Below, in pieces: positions 35,817 to 47,100 of a stretch of DNA of 64,000 bases (its first letter is position 1; the number at the start of each line of letters is the position of its first letter). Source of the stretch: Coprinellus micaceus (taxonomy: Eukaryota; Basidiomycota; Agaricomycetes; Agaricales; Psathyrellaceae); contig OX596341.1 of NCBI GenBank assembly GCA_951394405.1, forward strand, positions 682,001 through 746,000, read 5' to 3'. The position numbers and the translations under genes are program-made. The notes beneath the pieces are model-generated. The model was not told the origin of the DNA, did no database searches, and saw only the letters and a list, made by a program, of their open reading frames with translations.

Positions 35817-37371
35817 ATGTCTGTGCCTCTCTACCAACAGGGTGGGTCGTTGCGAACCAAGCGCAACTTCAAGGGCCTTGCTCTTGGTCCCGAAGTGCCC
35901 CCCTCCCCACCGCCACCTCCCGCAGCATCCGATGCCAGACCAGCGCCTCGACCACTGCCTCCAATTCCAGGAGCCGCCGGGGGGAAGAAGCGGCCACCAC
36001 CCCTCGGCGACGCCGGCCCTGGCGCTGGCCCAGCACCCTCGAACCTCCCACCGTTCGACTATTATCATTATGAGGACAGCCCAGTGAACAACCGGCACAG
36101 CGCTGTGCAAGCCACATTACAGGAGAAACTAGCGCAGCTGAAGCACCAGATCAAACTTGATCTTAAGAATGCGGACCTCAAGAAGCTGTCAGATCTGGGG
36201 CAGGGCAATGGAGGGAGCGTCGAGAAGGTCGAGCACATACCGACGGGGACGACGATGGCGAAGAAGGTGCGTGACGTGTGTCTTCCTTATTCTCCGAGCT
36301 GTCTAACGGCTTCCCTGTCACAGATTGTGTTGATCGACGCGAAGGAGTCGGTGAGAAAGCAGATTGTGCGCGAGCTCGACATCATAATCGAATGCAGCTC
36401 AGAGTATATCGTGACGGGCTATGGCGCGTTCCTCGAGAACCCGAACGTTTGCATCTGCATGGAATTCATGGACAAGGGGTCGTTCGATGGAATTTACAAG
36501 CGCGTAGGGCCACTGCCCGTGGAAATGGTGGGCAACATCGCGTTGTCAGTGTTGGAAGGGTTGACGTATCTCTACGATGTCCACCGGATTATTCATCGAG
36601 GTAAGTGAGTCTTTCATCAGCGCGGAACCTTGCTCATCTGTTCTTGCAAAGATATCAAACCTTCCAACATTCTCCTCAATTCCGAAGGACAGATTAAGCT
36701 CTGCGATTTCGGTGTGTCCGGAGAACTGAACAATTCCATCGCCAACACCTTCGTTGGAACATCAGTGTACATGAGCGTGAGTTCGGCCATCTATCACCCC
36801 AGTTAACAGCGTTGTACTGATTCTTACCGCCGTAGCCCGAACGTATTCAAGGAGCGGACTACTCTGTGAAGTCTGATGTGTGGTCGTTAGGCATCTCATT
36901 GATTGAGCTCGCCCTCGGAGCCTTCCCCTTCTCTGACCCTCCCGACGACGACGACCTGTCCGACTTGGAGGACTACGCCAGGGAGACACAGAAAACGCCC
37001 ACCTATCGAGATTCCTTTATCCTCTCCAAGAAGATGGCGAAACGGGCGAGCAAGCGTAAAAGCCGAGTGCCCTTGGGACCAGATGGAGGCTTGACAACGA
37101 TGAGTATCATCGAGCTCATGCATCAAATTGTACAAGAGCCGTCGCCACGACTTCCGGACGACCTGTTCCCGACGGGCGCAGAGGACCTAGTCGATGCGAT
37201 GCTGCTAAAGAGCCCAGAAGAGAGGAAAACACCGAAAGAACTCTTGGTGAGCACCCTTCGACGCGGCGCCCGTGTCGGGTGACTAACGACCAACTTCCCT
37301 AGACTCTTCCCTGGATGAAAGCCATAAGGGAGTGCGATTTCAACACAAAGGCGTGGGCTTCTCTCTGCTAA
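35817..37371 (+). CDS. STE7: MAP kinase kinase, Ste7/Fuz7 type
   Basis: Dual-specificity kinase that activates the mating/filamentation MAPK (Fus3/Kss1 class). Five exons, 35817-36266, 36324-36600, 36652-36776, 36836-37246 and 37303-37371, sum to 1,332 nt (443 residues). The N-terminus carries a MAPK docking motif ([11 protein letters not shown]) resembling the RRNLKGLNL of yeast Ste7, then a polyproline stretch. Kinase motifs follow: [12 protein letters not shown] (glycine loop), MAKKIVLID (the ATP-binding Lys is probably one of this KK pair), [22 protein letters not shown] (catalytic loop), CDFGVSG (Mg-binding DFG) and an activation loop [20 protein letters not shown]. The Ser and Thr in NNS and ANT match the two MAPKKK phosphorylation sites of MEK1. 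[20 protein letters not shown] and the C-terminal LPWM complete the fold. The activation-loop spacing is MEK1/Ste7-like, which argues against a Pbs2 or Mkk1 assignment. Confidence 0.88.
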
Positions 37372-38253
37372 TACTTTCGCCAGTGAGAGAAATCATACCG
37401 AACTCATTCCCTCCAGCCCTTTTACTTTCGGGACACGCGTGTTCGTGTCATTAGTGATTCTATTTGGTCCCTTCTCCTTGTATTGTACTATTTATACCAA
37501 TTGGACTATCCTTTGGGGGTTTTGTCTAGCCGTATGCGACTGCACCTTTGGGAGGTTTAAACCTATTCAATCCAAGCGGGGTTGAATAATCGCGTTATTG
37601 ACACGTGATCATAGAATGTCCTTTTCGGGTCATCTTGTTTGCTTTGACTGCCTAATCTCCCTCACTCTGGTAATGCAACGGGGAAAGCAAACCATCGCTT
37701 GGGACCTGCTACATCTCTATTAGGGAATATATTGGGTGATTCATAGATGACATATCCATCTCCAGGGGTCGTCATAGGTCGACGGCGGACTAACTGAGCG
37801 TGCTGACAATGGTCCCCGTTGCGTCCCTCGAGCTCAAGGCCCTCTCCCGCGCCAGCGCTGCAGGGCCCCCTCTGCCTTCCGCCTTCGATTTTACATTATC
37901 CATACCTCCAGCATCTAAAGCATATCCTCAGGTCCTAATTTGTTGAAGCTCCACCGCTGGAGGGAGTTCAGGTGCGGCGGACGTTGCTTTCTCTACGAAG
38001 ACCTCAGCTCGCATCCTGGGGTATTGCAAGCCAACATCCTCTCACCTGCGTCTTTGGCCCGGGCAGATACTCGGGAGATGATAACCCATCGGCGGATGAG
38101 GATAAATGCCAGAAGTAAGGCCAAGATACCACCGACGATAGCGCTGCCAAGGACTTTACCGTCGATCATCGTATGGGGAAAAGCGGTAGAGCTGGGCGGG
38201 ATAAAGTGCAGTACGAATTGATATAGATTTGAGGTTGGATGGATGAGGTATAT
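37372..38253. other. Intergenic, left flank of mobile element
   Basis: The 3' region of the MAPKK gene, followed by sequence without a supported gene. A short frame near 38040-38230 has a hydrophobic reverse-strand counterpart but no recognisable family. Confidence 0.45.
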
Positions 38254-38306
38254 GTCGTAATTAAATATTATTTCATAAGTTCAATGGAGCCCGAATAGCT
38301 GAGGAG
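38254..38306 (+). repeat. Split direct repeat A1
   Basis: A 53-bp copy starting GTCGTAATTAAATATTATTT and ending GCTGAGGAG, identical to 39113-39165. It marks the left end of the element. Confidence 0.9.
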
Positions 38307-38801
38307 ATCGGTGAGAAAGAGATCAGCTTCGGACATACCGAGCCAGCGAGGAAGGTACAGGCTCACGGAGATTGGACGATCGCCTGGAACATTGCCTCCC
38401 AAGCCACCGAGTTCCTCTTTCCCCATCGTCGCCTCGAGCTCGCCCAATATAGCCAGTTCATCCAGGCCGAGTTCTCCACCCGCCGTCCCGAGACCCATCA
38501 ACGAGTCCTCTACTTCGACCAAGCCATTCGTCACACTGTCGCAGGTGGAACCCAGATCTTGCTCAGCGATATTGACCAGTTCGTCGGGCACCGTTCCGCC
38601 ATCCTATCCACCGAGGGCGTCTTCTTCAACGAGCTTGGGCGCAGTTCCGGACCAAAAAAGGGGGAGTCGGGGGAGGTCTGCCGCCGCTTCAACACGGAAT
38701 TGGGTTGCCCCAATGCAACAAATGCCTGTCGTCATCGACATGTCTGCCAGCAATGCGGGGAAAGCGGACATGGTGAGGCAGCTTGCGAGCGGAAGAATTG
38801 A
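38300..38801 (+). pseudogene. Gag-like ORF remnant with zinc-finger motifs
   Basis: An open frame without an N-terminal ATG that runs to a TGA at 38799-38801, about 165 codons. It contains WTIAWNIASQATEFLFPHRR, LELAQYSQFIQAEFS, RVLYFDQAIRHTV and, near the end, CRRFNTELGC...CRHRHVCQQCGESGHGEAAC, a CCCH-like plus CCHC-like zinc-binding pair. I recognise this combination from gag-type proteins of Agaricomycete retroelements (from memory, not from a search). The N-terminal part and all enzymatic domains are missing, in line with a non-autonomous element. The ORF starts inside or directly after repeat A1. Confidence 0.65.
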
Positions 38802-39004
38802 GGGATGAGCTCGTTCTCAGGTGTCATTGACGGTCGTCACGGTTACAGCACCTGACATATAAACTCCGACCGGGCGCAACCACCCCCTCCCACTACACCA
38901 CCCCGTACAACCTTTTTCTTTTCTTCTTTCTTTCCATCATCTATTCATCCACGCTCCTCATATCATTCCCATTCATCTTTTTTCATATAGCCCTTCAGTA
39001 GCAC

Positions 39005-39114
39005 TACCTCGTGTACAAATAGATGTCTCCGAGGATGAGCTGCCCATCGAGGCGCCCATCCATCACCTGCTATCACTCCCGGCACTCATCTCTCTCATTC
39101 GAGGCTCCATTGGT
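39005..39114 (+). repeat. Split direct repeat B1
   Basis: A 110-bp copy, identical to 39443-39552. It starts TACCTCGTGTACAAATAGAT and ends GGCTCCATTGGT, and runs directly into A2 with a 2-bp overlap. Confidence 0.9.
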
Positions 39115-39165
39115 CGTAATTAAATATTATTTCATAAGTTCAATGGAGCCCGAATAGCTGAGGAG
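39113..39165 (+). repeat. Split direct repeat A2
   Basis: A 53-bp copy identical to 38254-38306, joined to the end of B1. The B1-A2 joint is the expected circle junction of Ngaro-like elements. Confidence 0.9.
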
Positions 39166-39442
39166 TGACTAGCACCCAGAGCCGCATTTCTGCCCATCGA
39201 GGCGAACGCGTCGGCTCACCCAGTAGCCAGGTTTCTGCCCGTCGAGGCGAACGCGACTGGCCGCACGTGCTACGCACGCCCCACTGATATCATCCCCCTC
39301 CTCAGGTAAGCTGAGACTCACCTCTCTCTTCCTCGAACAGTCACGACGAGGCGGTTTCCGCGCTACCCGCCCACCGCTTCCCTTTCCACTCTCGGTCTAA
39401 ATCTAATTTCACAATCATCTGCACAATTTGTATTTGTCTACA

Positions 39443-39552
39443 TACCTCGTGTACAAATAGATGTCTCCGAGGATGAGCTGCCCATCGAGGCGCCCATCCA
39501 TCACCTGCTATCACTCCCGGCACTCATCTCTCTCATTCGAGGCTCCATTGGT
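39443..39552 (+). repeat. Split direct repeat B2
   Basis: A 110-bp copy identical to 39005-39114. It is the right end of the element. Confidence 0.9.
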
Positions 39553-40048
39553 AGGTATCTTAGGAGAAGGCGATGGCTACTTCGAAACTTTACAGCAATA
39601 GACAAAGTGCATCCACCCGCACCGCAGTTTGGTACACGATTACGGCTTCCTCAGTATTCAACTTTATTTCTAGCTATTTTTGCAAACGGCACGGAGCCGT
39701 GCTGTAGAGGTCCACAAGACTGACGCTGATAGGCCTGATTGGTACGCTGATCTCCCTCTCCATGGTTGCACAGATGTCAAAGCAACCTTCTGAAACACGA
39801 CTCGGAGCAGTCACCCTCCTCCACATTGGCTTTGGGAAAAACGGGGTTGGTAAGTCTACACCACTCGGATCGCCAGATTCCTGGTGATCGGGATATTCAG
39901 GGGGGCAATGTGTCTTCATGTGAAGGTTTGGCGAAGGCGAGGTGGGAAGCGAGGACGCGGATTATGCTAAGGTCCTCCTCGAGCAAATTTCCGACGATCC
40001 CTCCTCCGCTGCCCAGTCGAAAGAAGTTTGAGCGGGCGGTAGTTTCGG
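39553..40048. other. Region upstream of membrane-protein gene, 5' exons unresolved
   Basis: This stretch should contain the promoter and possibly the signal-peptide exon of the following gene, but I could not identify a convincing start. Part of it (39855-39897) is the inverted, diverged counterpart of 42932-42974. Confidence 0.4.
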
Positions 40049-42133
40049 GTGCACAAGGAACGCGTCACGTCGCGTCGCGCCAATCTCAAGCCCCTGTCTC
40101 TTGCATCGGCTTCCAGTTCCGAAAACTTGCTTCAAGCCCTCCGCGCCTATCTCAATCAGTCGATTCAGCTGTGGGGTGTTCCGGCCGTTGGAGGGATCCT
40201 TAAACGGCGAATAGAGGCCATCCCCACGCTCTGGGGATGCAGACAGATGAACGCGAACATAAGTTTGGAACCCTCTCCTCGCCTGTTCTGGCCTGTTCTG
40301 TTTGACATTCTTTCCAACGGCACACGACAATGTGAAGAACCTTGGCTCAGGGTCACATCGCGGTACCGTCGCGTTCCAAAAAGAGTGCCCACCGGCGAAT
40401 TCAAAAGCTACCCCTCGTGGCAGTGTTTCCACGAGGCAATATTCCGTCGCGGACGGGGACATTTGATCGTGAGCCCAAGTATCTTTCTTCATACTCCATC
40501 ACCCCCACCCGAATTCCCGCCGGCGTCTAGCGAGAGATGCACTATGTCCCCTTATTACCCTCGTCAAGAGCCTAGCGTGACGGCTGGGGAGCCTGAGGTT
40601 CGTAAATATCGAGTTCTTTGTGGTGGAGCGGTGATGTTTACCGGGCTCCGCAGACAAGTGTCGCAACGCCGGGCGCTACAGAGACTGGGGGAGTTGAAAG
40701 TTCAACGTTCGAGACGAATACGGTGACGGGGGCCGCGCCACCCGTAGAGTAAGTTTAGAAGTTTTTGTGTGCACAGAAAGTCGTTGATAAGGACATTTAG
40801 GACTACCTCATCCATAACCGAACCGACGACCAGCCCTGAAACGTTCACTGAACTTTCTTTGGAGACTACCCTCCCAGTTACGGAGACGACGACGGCCGAA
40901 CCTACTACGGACACACAATCAACGATCATCTTAAGCTCTACCGAAACTACAGCATCCTCTGAAACGACCGCGACGCCTATCACGACTCGCACTCCAACCT
41001 CCTCTGAATCTTCCACCACATCGTTCACGACGGTCACCACTAGCATCAATGGGCGACTCACTACGTATACCTCCGCAATCCCGACGAGCCTCATCGAGTC
41101 GAGCTCCAAGCAAAGCGACGACTCGAAGCGCACTGGGCTAATCGCGGGGCTGACAACTGGCCTGGTCGTCTTCCTCTGCCTCTTCCTTGGCGCCATTTTT
41201 GCCTACCGACGTCACCGCCGGAGGAGAAAGGCCGAAGCAGACATTGCCGCAGAGAAGAAGCGCAAGGAGAATCGAAGCCTGCTCGACGGGGAAGGCTTCG
41301 AAGATGACGCTGAGGACATTTACGGGTTGACGATGCGCGAGCATGGCGGGGATCTGCGCCCTGTCACCACGCCCACACCCTATGTCCAGGAGCGTTCTGG
41401 GTCCCCGACGCTATCAATTCTTCGCTCTCGCGCTGCGTCAGATACGGGGTCCATTTTCCGCGAGGACGTTTGGCCCCCGCCGGCTGATGACCTCGTCGAT
41501 CCCATCGTGAAGACTAGCAGTCAAGTCGACCTGAGCAGGGTGGTGGAGGACGTTATGGGGCCAAGTCATTCTCACTCCAGGAATGATACGGACACCACCA
41601 TGGCAAGTTCGAACTCGCTGTTCATAGCTAACGGTAGCTCGCCGCCTAGGGAACCCTCGCTCAGTTCCCAGTACATGGATTATAGCTCTCATTCGGTCCC
41701 CAGTCTCCACCCCGCATCGACTTCGTGTCCGTCCTCCTACCCATCCTTCACCAGTGCCGGTGCCTTTGCGTCGTCCAGCTCCTTGCCGCATCAAAGTCTT
41801 ACCCTCCCGCCGTTAGTCCCTCCTCCGGTGTTGACCACCAACATGACTTCTTCACCGACCTCGCTCCACAGGCCGACGTCGCCGAACGCCTTCAGGTCTT
41901 CTTCCCCCGAATCACCCTCCTCCTCTATCTCAGGGTCCCATTTAGACTCTGGGGGGTTCTCTCCGTTGTCACGAGCACCGCCTTCCCCTACTTCTCCTAT
42001 CAAACCCCAGAGGTTAAGCAGTAGCGTGCCTAAAAAGTCCAGTCCGCTTGCAAGGCGACTGAGCCAAGATGCGAAGACATGGCTCACGAGGACCCCTGGT
42101 ACGCCATCGCATCCAAAACATGCGACTTCGTGA
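40049..42133 (+). CDS. Ser/Thr-rich single-pass membrane protein, 5' end uncertain
   Basis: Three exon segments are supported: up to 40597, 40654-40748 and 40801-42133, joined in frame. The first contains LWGVPAVGG, IPTLWGCRQMNANISLEPSP, FDILSNGTRQCEEPWLRVTS and PYYPRQEPSVTAGEPE. This N-terminal pattern (a cysteine-bearing beta-type ectodomain with NGTxQC) is one I recall from Agaricomycete membrane proteins with no assigned function. A Ser/Thr-rich stalk follows, likely heavily O-mannosylated. Then come one transmembrane helix (GLIAGLTTGLVVFLCLFLGA, about 41129-41205), a stop-transfer RRHRRRRK, and a cytosolic tail of about 300 residues rich in Ser and Pro. This topology resembles a wall-stress or mucin-like sensor, which is inference only. 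The frame is open from 40043 but has no ATG before 40240, so at least one upstream exon with the signal peptide is missing from this model. Confidence 0.6.
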
Positions 42134-44123
42134 AGGCGACGAACGCCGGGCTCACCTCAGCTGGTACCCCTGCGAGCGTCACCAGACCAACATACCCTCT
42201 CTTTGGCCCCTCTCTCGGGCACTTTTATCTCTCCTTTATGGCACGGACGCTTCACATAGTCGCTCACGATGGGTGTGCGGTGACTCTTATCAATCTCGCC
42301 ACTCCGTTGACCACCTGTTGTGGGCCTGCCTCATTTTCATTCATTTTGCAAATAATGCCACATGCGGACGGACAATGTGTATATTCCTTCGATGATATCC
42401 CTTTCGCTTTGATTCGTCTTTTTTTACTATCTCATTGCACATACTGTATAGTTTCATTTGCCAGGGACCGTCTCGTTTCTGTTACTTCTATTCGCACAGC
42501 CTCATACGTTCTATCATATCACTATTTCGTCGCCAGGAAATATAGTAGTTAATTTGACGGACACGTTCTGCCGTTGTACTCGTACCATCCATGATAGCCA
42601 TCTACCTACTCTTATACAGCTACGCTTCATAGACATCGAGACCTTCCGTGGATAGTTTAGTTAGTTTTGCTTGTTTGTCTATCGAAGGTGATAGAATGGT
42701 TGCGCGACGAGTTGGCTGCAGGAGATAGGTGCCCATATTCACGTTATGCGACCCGCACGGAGTGTGATCCGCTTGTTCCCAGCCTTCAGCAAACGAGAAG
42801 TACCGTCTCGCAGTTAACCATTACCCTCAGAGGGATCGTCTGTATCGAAAGATCGGAGACACCCACCATCTTCCGGTCTCCACTAGATCTCCTCCACGAA
42901 ACCTTTATGTCGGGCCGCACAGCCTTCTTGGATATCCCGATGGCTCGGAGTTTGGGCCATCCGAGTGGTGTAGATTTGGAGGCCCCTTTTGCGAATGCTA
43001 TCTCCAGTAAGCTTAACCCTATGTTTTAGAATCGCTTTGTGCAACCATGGGGAAGGGAATCATGTACTACTTAGTGATACCCGTCAGCGCTGCCTTGTAG
43101 ACCTCAGCCGGGCCTCGCCTGTAAACTGCCGCTGGTAAAGATAAATTATGGAGTAGGTTGGTGAATAAAGAAGCTACAATCTAACCAGCAAATTGCGATG
43201 CAGAGGAAAAGCACTTCTGCTAGAGCATAGCTAGCCACGGTGCAGAACGCAAGCACGCTCATGAACGGTGGGGTGCTAAGCCACTAGAGAAACGCCAAAA
43301 CTACGCCCACTAGTACAGTAGGCAATAGCCTTTCCTTAGAGAGAGAACGGGGCTTGCAATGGAAACAGGGGGGTGATAACGCGACCTATTATGGTTCCCG
43401 GCGCAGTTCGCTATGCGGTGTGACGGAGCACCTCAGTGTCACGATCGGACCGTAGTGAAGCTATTCCGGGTAGACTCTAGCTGAATTCTGACCTAAACAC
43501 GATAAGGGTTCAGGTGCGCCCAAACTGTGGGCTACTGGGCGCTCCATGTTGCCTGTGCCTCTTCGCCCTGCGAAGGGTGATGTAAATAGAGGCATCACCG
43601 TTCTACAGTTACAACCTACCTCTACTCAGTCTAGGTACGCCCCATTCTTGAGTGCCACTGGGCCCTAATGCCGAACACATTAGCTACTTTCTGATCGGTA
43701 GGCTGTAACGGCGGAATATGGACCGGCCGAGGGCTGTCTGTGGGGGCGCAACCATAAGTAGGCCCAAAGAATTGGGCTTAATTGGATCTCCCTACGCTCT
43801 AACACCTGACTCTGACGTCGTTTCAGCCTCTCATTGGTACCGCACCGCGGACAGGTGACAGGTGTTCGCAAAATAGGCGCCCAGGCCTGGGCTCGGCTTT
43901 TCCCGGGCTGTGAGAACCTCCTTCCTAAACAACATTTTGTTGGCATAATAGCCGAATTCCCCAACACGTGTTGACCTCACGTTCACCACGACGAGCAGGG
44001 CCAGGACGCCGTCGAGCACAACGAGGGTCCATAAGCGAGCTTGAGGTACGCAGTTACCCTTTATGGCGCGTAGTTGACACCTGAACCGGATTCCAGGCCT
44101 TCTCGGACAAGTGCAGGGTCGCC
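42134..44123. other. Intergenic, nothing clearly supported
   Basis: 2 kb without a recognisable gene. The first part is AT- and pyrimidine-rich, as expected for a 3' untranslated region. The segment 42932-42974 resembles the reverse complement of 39855-39897. The final part is the promoter of the large Msb1-like gene. Confidence 0.45.
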
Positions 44124-47100
44124 ATGCCCTCGTTCTTGAACAAGGTTTTTGGACGTAAGAAGGATGGAGAGACGTCGCCAGGATGGAGGTCAGCGGGTGG
44201 GGATCTACTAGATGGAAAGTTCGAGGATGTGTCGCCAACAATATCCCCTGCGGCGACGCACTTCCCGGACCTACAGGAGAACGGCAGTTCTCGCGGGCGG
44301 GGGAGTGACAGGACTATCTCCGAGTCCAAGCTACGGACATTCTTCAGGTCAAAGTCAAGGTCGCGTGCGGCATCACCGATACGCACCCACAGGAAGCTTG
44401 ACGACCTCCCCCACCTTCCTCTGAGCTTATTGGCCAACCTCAATCAAGATGAAGTCGAAGTGCTCCTCTCCGACAAAGTCATTGGCGAGCGCAGGTTGAC
44501 TCCTGTCGAAGCCGCTGGATTAGTGAAAGTGTGTTCCAAAGCTATCAATAACCATGGTGCGTTCTATGAGCTACCCAAGGAAACCCGACTAACACGTTCG
44601 GGATAGGTGTTGACACCCTCGGCCTCATGAATCCCAACTGGTATTCGGCTTCGCCTGAAGTCCAACGACGCCTTATCTCTTTGTTCATTCAATCCTTGAC
44701 CGCCCGGAGTCCTTTGTCAACACTTCCCTCGTTCGACCCCGAAATCAATTCTACGAAGTCTCCACACGACATCGCAGCGGTTCTCCGGTGGGCATTGCGC
44801 CACCTTCAGCTCCAGGGGGACACCTTCGGCCACCAGGAGGAATGGTATCACGCCTTCTTTGATGCGGAGCGAAAGGCTGAGTATCCTCCGAAAGCCTTTT
44901 CGAACACCCTTGCGCCCCTGATACCTCCGGAGCACCTGAATTTGCTGAAGGAGGTGTTGGACCTCTTGTCAAGCCTTTCTCCACACGGGGAAGCGAATAG
45001 CACATCTGGCAGCAAGCTATCCAAGATCTTCGGCCTGTGGCTGCTCAACGCTCACCGTGTCGAGACCAACGATGACTGGAAATCGTTCTATGCCCGATGG
45101 GATGTAGCTGGACGTCAACTGGAGCATATCTTCTTTGCTCGGATCCGGTGAGTACGTGAAATCTGTTCATTCGTGCTGTCCCTGACGTGGATCCAGGGAC
45201 GAGGCTGTCGAGAAACGCATGCCAACTCGACTGGTGGACCTCGTGCGCAAATACCCGTTCTACCGGGATAACGCTTCGCCTACAACCGACCTTCGTCTGC
45301 TTCCTCGATCGAAGCTCAGCACTCCCATCCATGATGCACTCCTCGTGCGCGTCGAAACCGAGGTACCAACTGATAATTTGCGGCCGAAGACCAGGATTCA
45401 TCCCGTTCGCGTCCTTGCGGAAGCCCTTTCCTCAAAGGCGGAAGAAGGCGAACTGTCCAGCCTTTGGGCTAAGATCACGGAGGTCTCAAAGGGAGAGGGC
45501 AGTGGAACGCCTCTCTCTAGGATCCTCTCTGACGACACCATTCGCCTTCTATCCCTCCTCCCAGAGGACGACGGATCCAGCGATGACAAGTCCCCGACAT
45601 ACAGCCTGTTGCCCTTATCGCCCTCCTCGCCCAAGTTCAAACGTAATTCCTTCTCGCTATCGGAGTTCACCGAAGAAATTAAGAGGACGCATTCAACTCA
45701 GAGCACCGCAAGCGCGCTGTCCCCTATCAGCTCTCCTATTAGCGCGGATTGGTCCCTCTTCTCCTCAACCGGATTCGGAGCCAGCCCTACCCTCACTCCC
45801 CTCTCCTCCGCCCTCTTTAGCCCTGATATCGAGCGCACCTCTCCGCCATCGAGGAAGGGCAGTCGTCACGGAAAGGAGACCTCCACCGCCTCCACCATTC
45901 CGCGCAAGAGCGTCGACTTCGCTCCTACGCCTCCCACCGGCGCCATTACCGAGGAACCGTTGGCCAACTTCCCCTCTAGGATCACTGTTCTGCAGGTCGT
46001 TCCACTGGACGAAGCTTTCGTTGACTTCTACCACGACGCTCTCCTCGACCCCGTCTCGTCCAACTGGCCTTCCTTTGTTGTCTGCAAGCTCAAGCCCAGT
46101 GTCGTTCCGGAGCTCAAGTATGGCCCTGTCGAAGAAGGCCAGCCGCAGAAGACCTTGCAGTGGCTTGTTTTGGAGCAGCAACACACCGTAAAGCCACCTC
46201 CCGCCCCGGCGCCTGAAGATCCTGTCGAAGTCCCAACCGAGCGGCCTAGCTCTCCCCAGTCCATTGGCAAGAGGCGCTTCAGCTTCTGGTCAGCTTCCAG
46301 GTCTAATTCGACCACCTCCATCGGGTCGACCAAGAGCAAGAAGAAGGACCTGCTGAGGAGTCAGAGGGCGAGCGAAATGGGCGAAGTCGTCGAGGGGGTT
46401 GAGACCGGTGGTGCTGGAACGGAGCGCGGGAGCAGTAGTACTCGTTCGAGGAGGAGGACCAAGGCGGAGGATGTGGTGAAAGTGAGGATTCCATCGCCGA
46501 AGCCTCGCAAGTCGGGTGATGTGCGCTCGTTGAAGAGTGTGGATGTTGGCCCGCCTCCTGTCACTAAGAAGCCTGTCCCTGCCTTGAACGAGGAAAAGGA
46601 AGGAGGGAATCAGGCGTCCGGTGGGGCTGTTGCTGCTGCAGGTGTGGCTGGTGTCGGCGCGGCTGCGGCTGCTCTCGTTGCCACCATTGCCGAGGCTGCC
46701 CCCGCTGACCCTGAAGCAGCCGAAAGCAAGGGCGTCGAGGAGGTGAAGGATGTGGAAGGTGTTGTGCCGGTGTTGGAAGACGGAGTGGCTCTGCATGTCG
46801 AGGAAGTCAAGGAGGAAGGTGTGGCTGTCGAGGTGTCGGAAGACAAACCTGTCGTTGCCGAGGAAGAAGCGGTTGAACCCACTGCTGATGGTGAATCTGC
46901 CGCCGTCGCGCGCGCCGCCGAGCCGATTGTTGAAGATGCCCCGGCGGAGGTCAAGGAGAAGGTTGAGGAGGTCAAGGAAGAGGTGGTAACGGAGAAGGCT
47001 GAGGAAGAGAGGGCTGAGGCGGAGAAGATTGAGGAGAAGCCCGTGGAAGTTATCGTTGTGGTGGAAGCCGAGGTCGAATCGCCACCGGCACCCGAGCCTG

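Larger units (their letters stand above)
38254..39552 (+). mobile_element. Non-autonomous Ngaro-like element with split direct repeats
   Basis: The repeats are arranged A1 - internal - B1 - A2 - B2. A1 (38254-38306) and A2 (39113-39165) are 53-bp identical copies. B1 (39005-39114) and B2 (39443-39552) are 110-bp identical copies. B1 and A2 abut, sharing the dinucleotide GT, and GT also stands at the left border and at the right border. This split direct-repeat order is the hallmark of Ngaro/PAT-type tyrosine-recombinase retroelements, whose B1-A2 junction represents a circular intermediate. The 1.3-kb unit encodes only a gag-like relic. No reverse transcriptase, RNase H or tyrosine recombinase is present, so it must be a deletion derivative moved by enzymes made elsewhere. 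No target-site duplication is seen, as expected for this class. The perfect identity of the repeats suggests a recent insertion. Confidence 0.75.
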
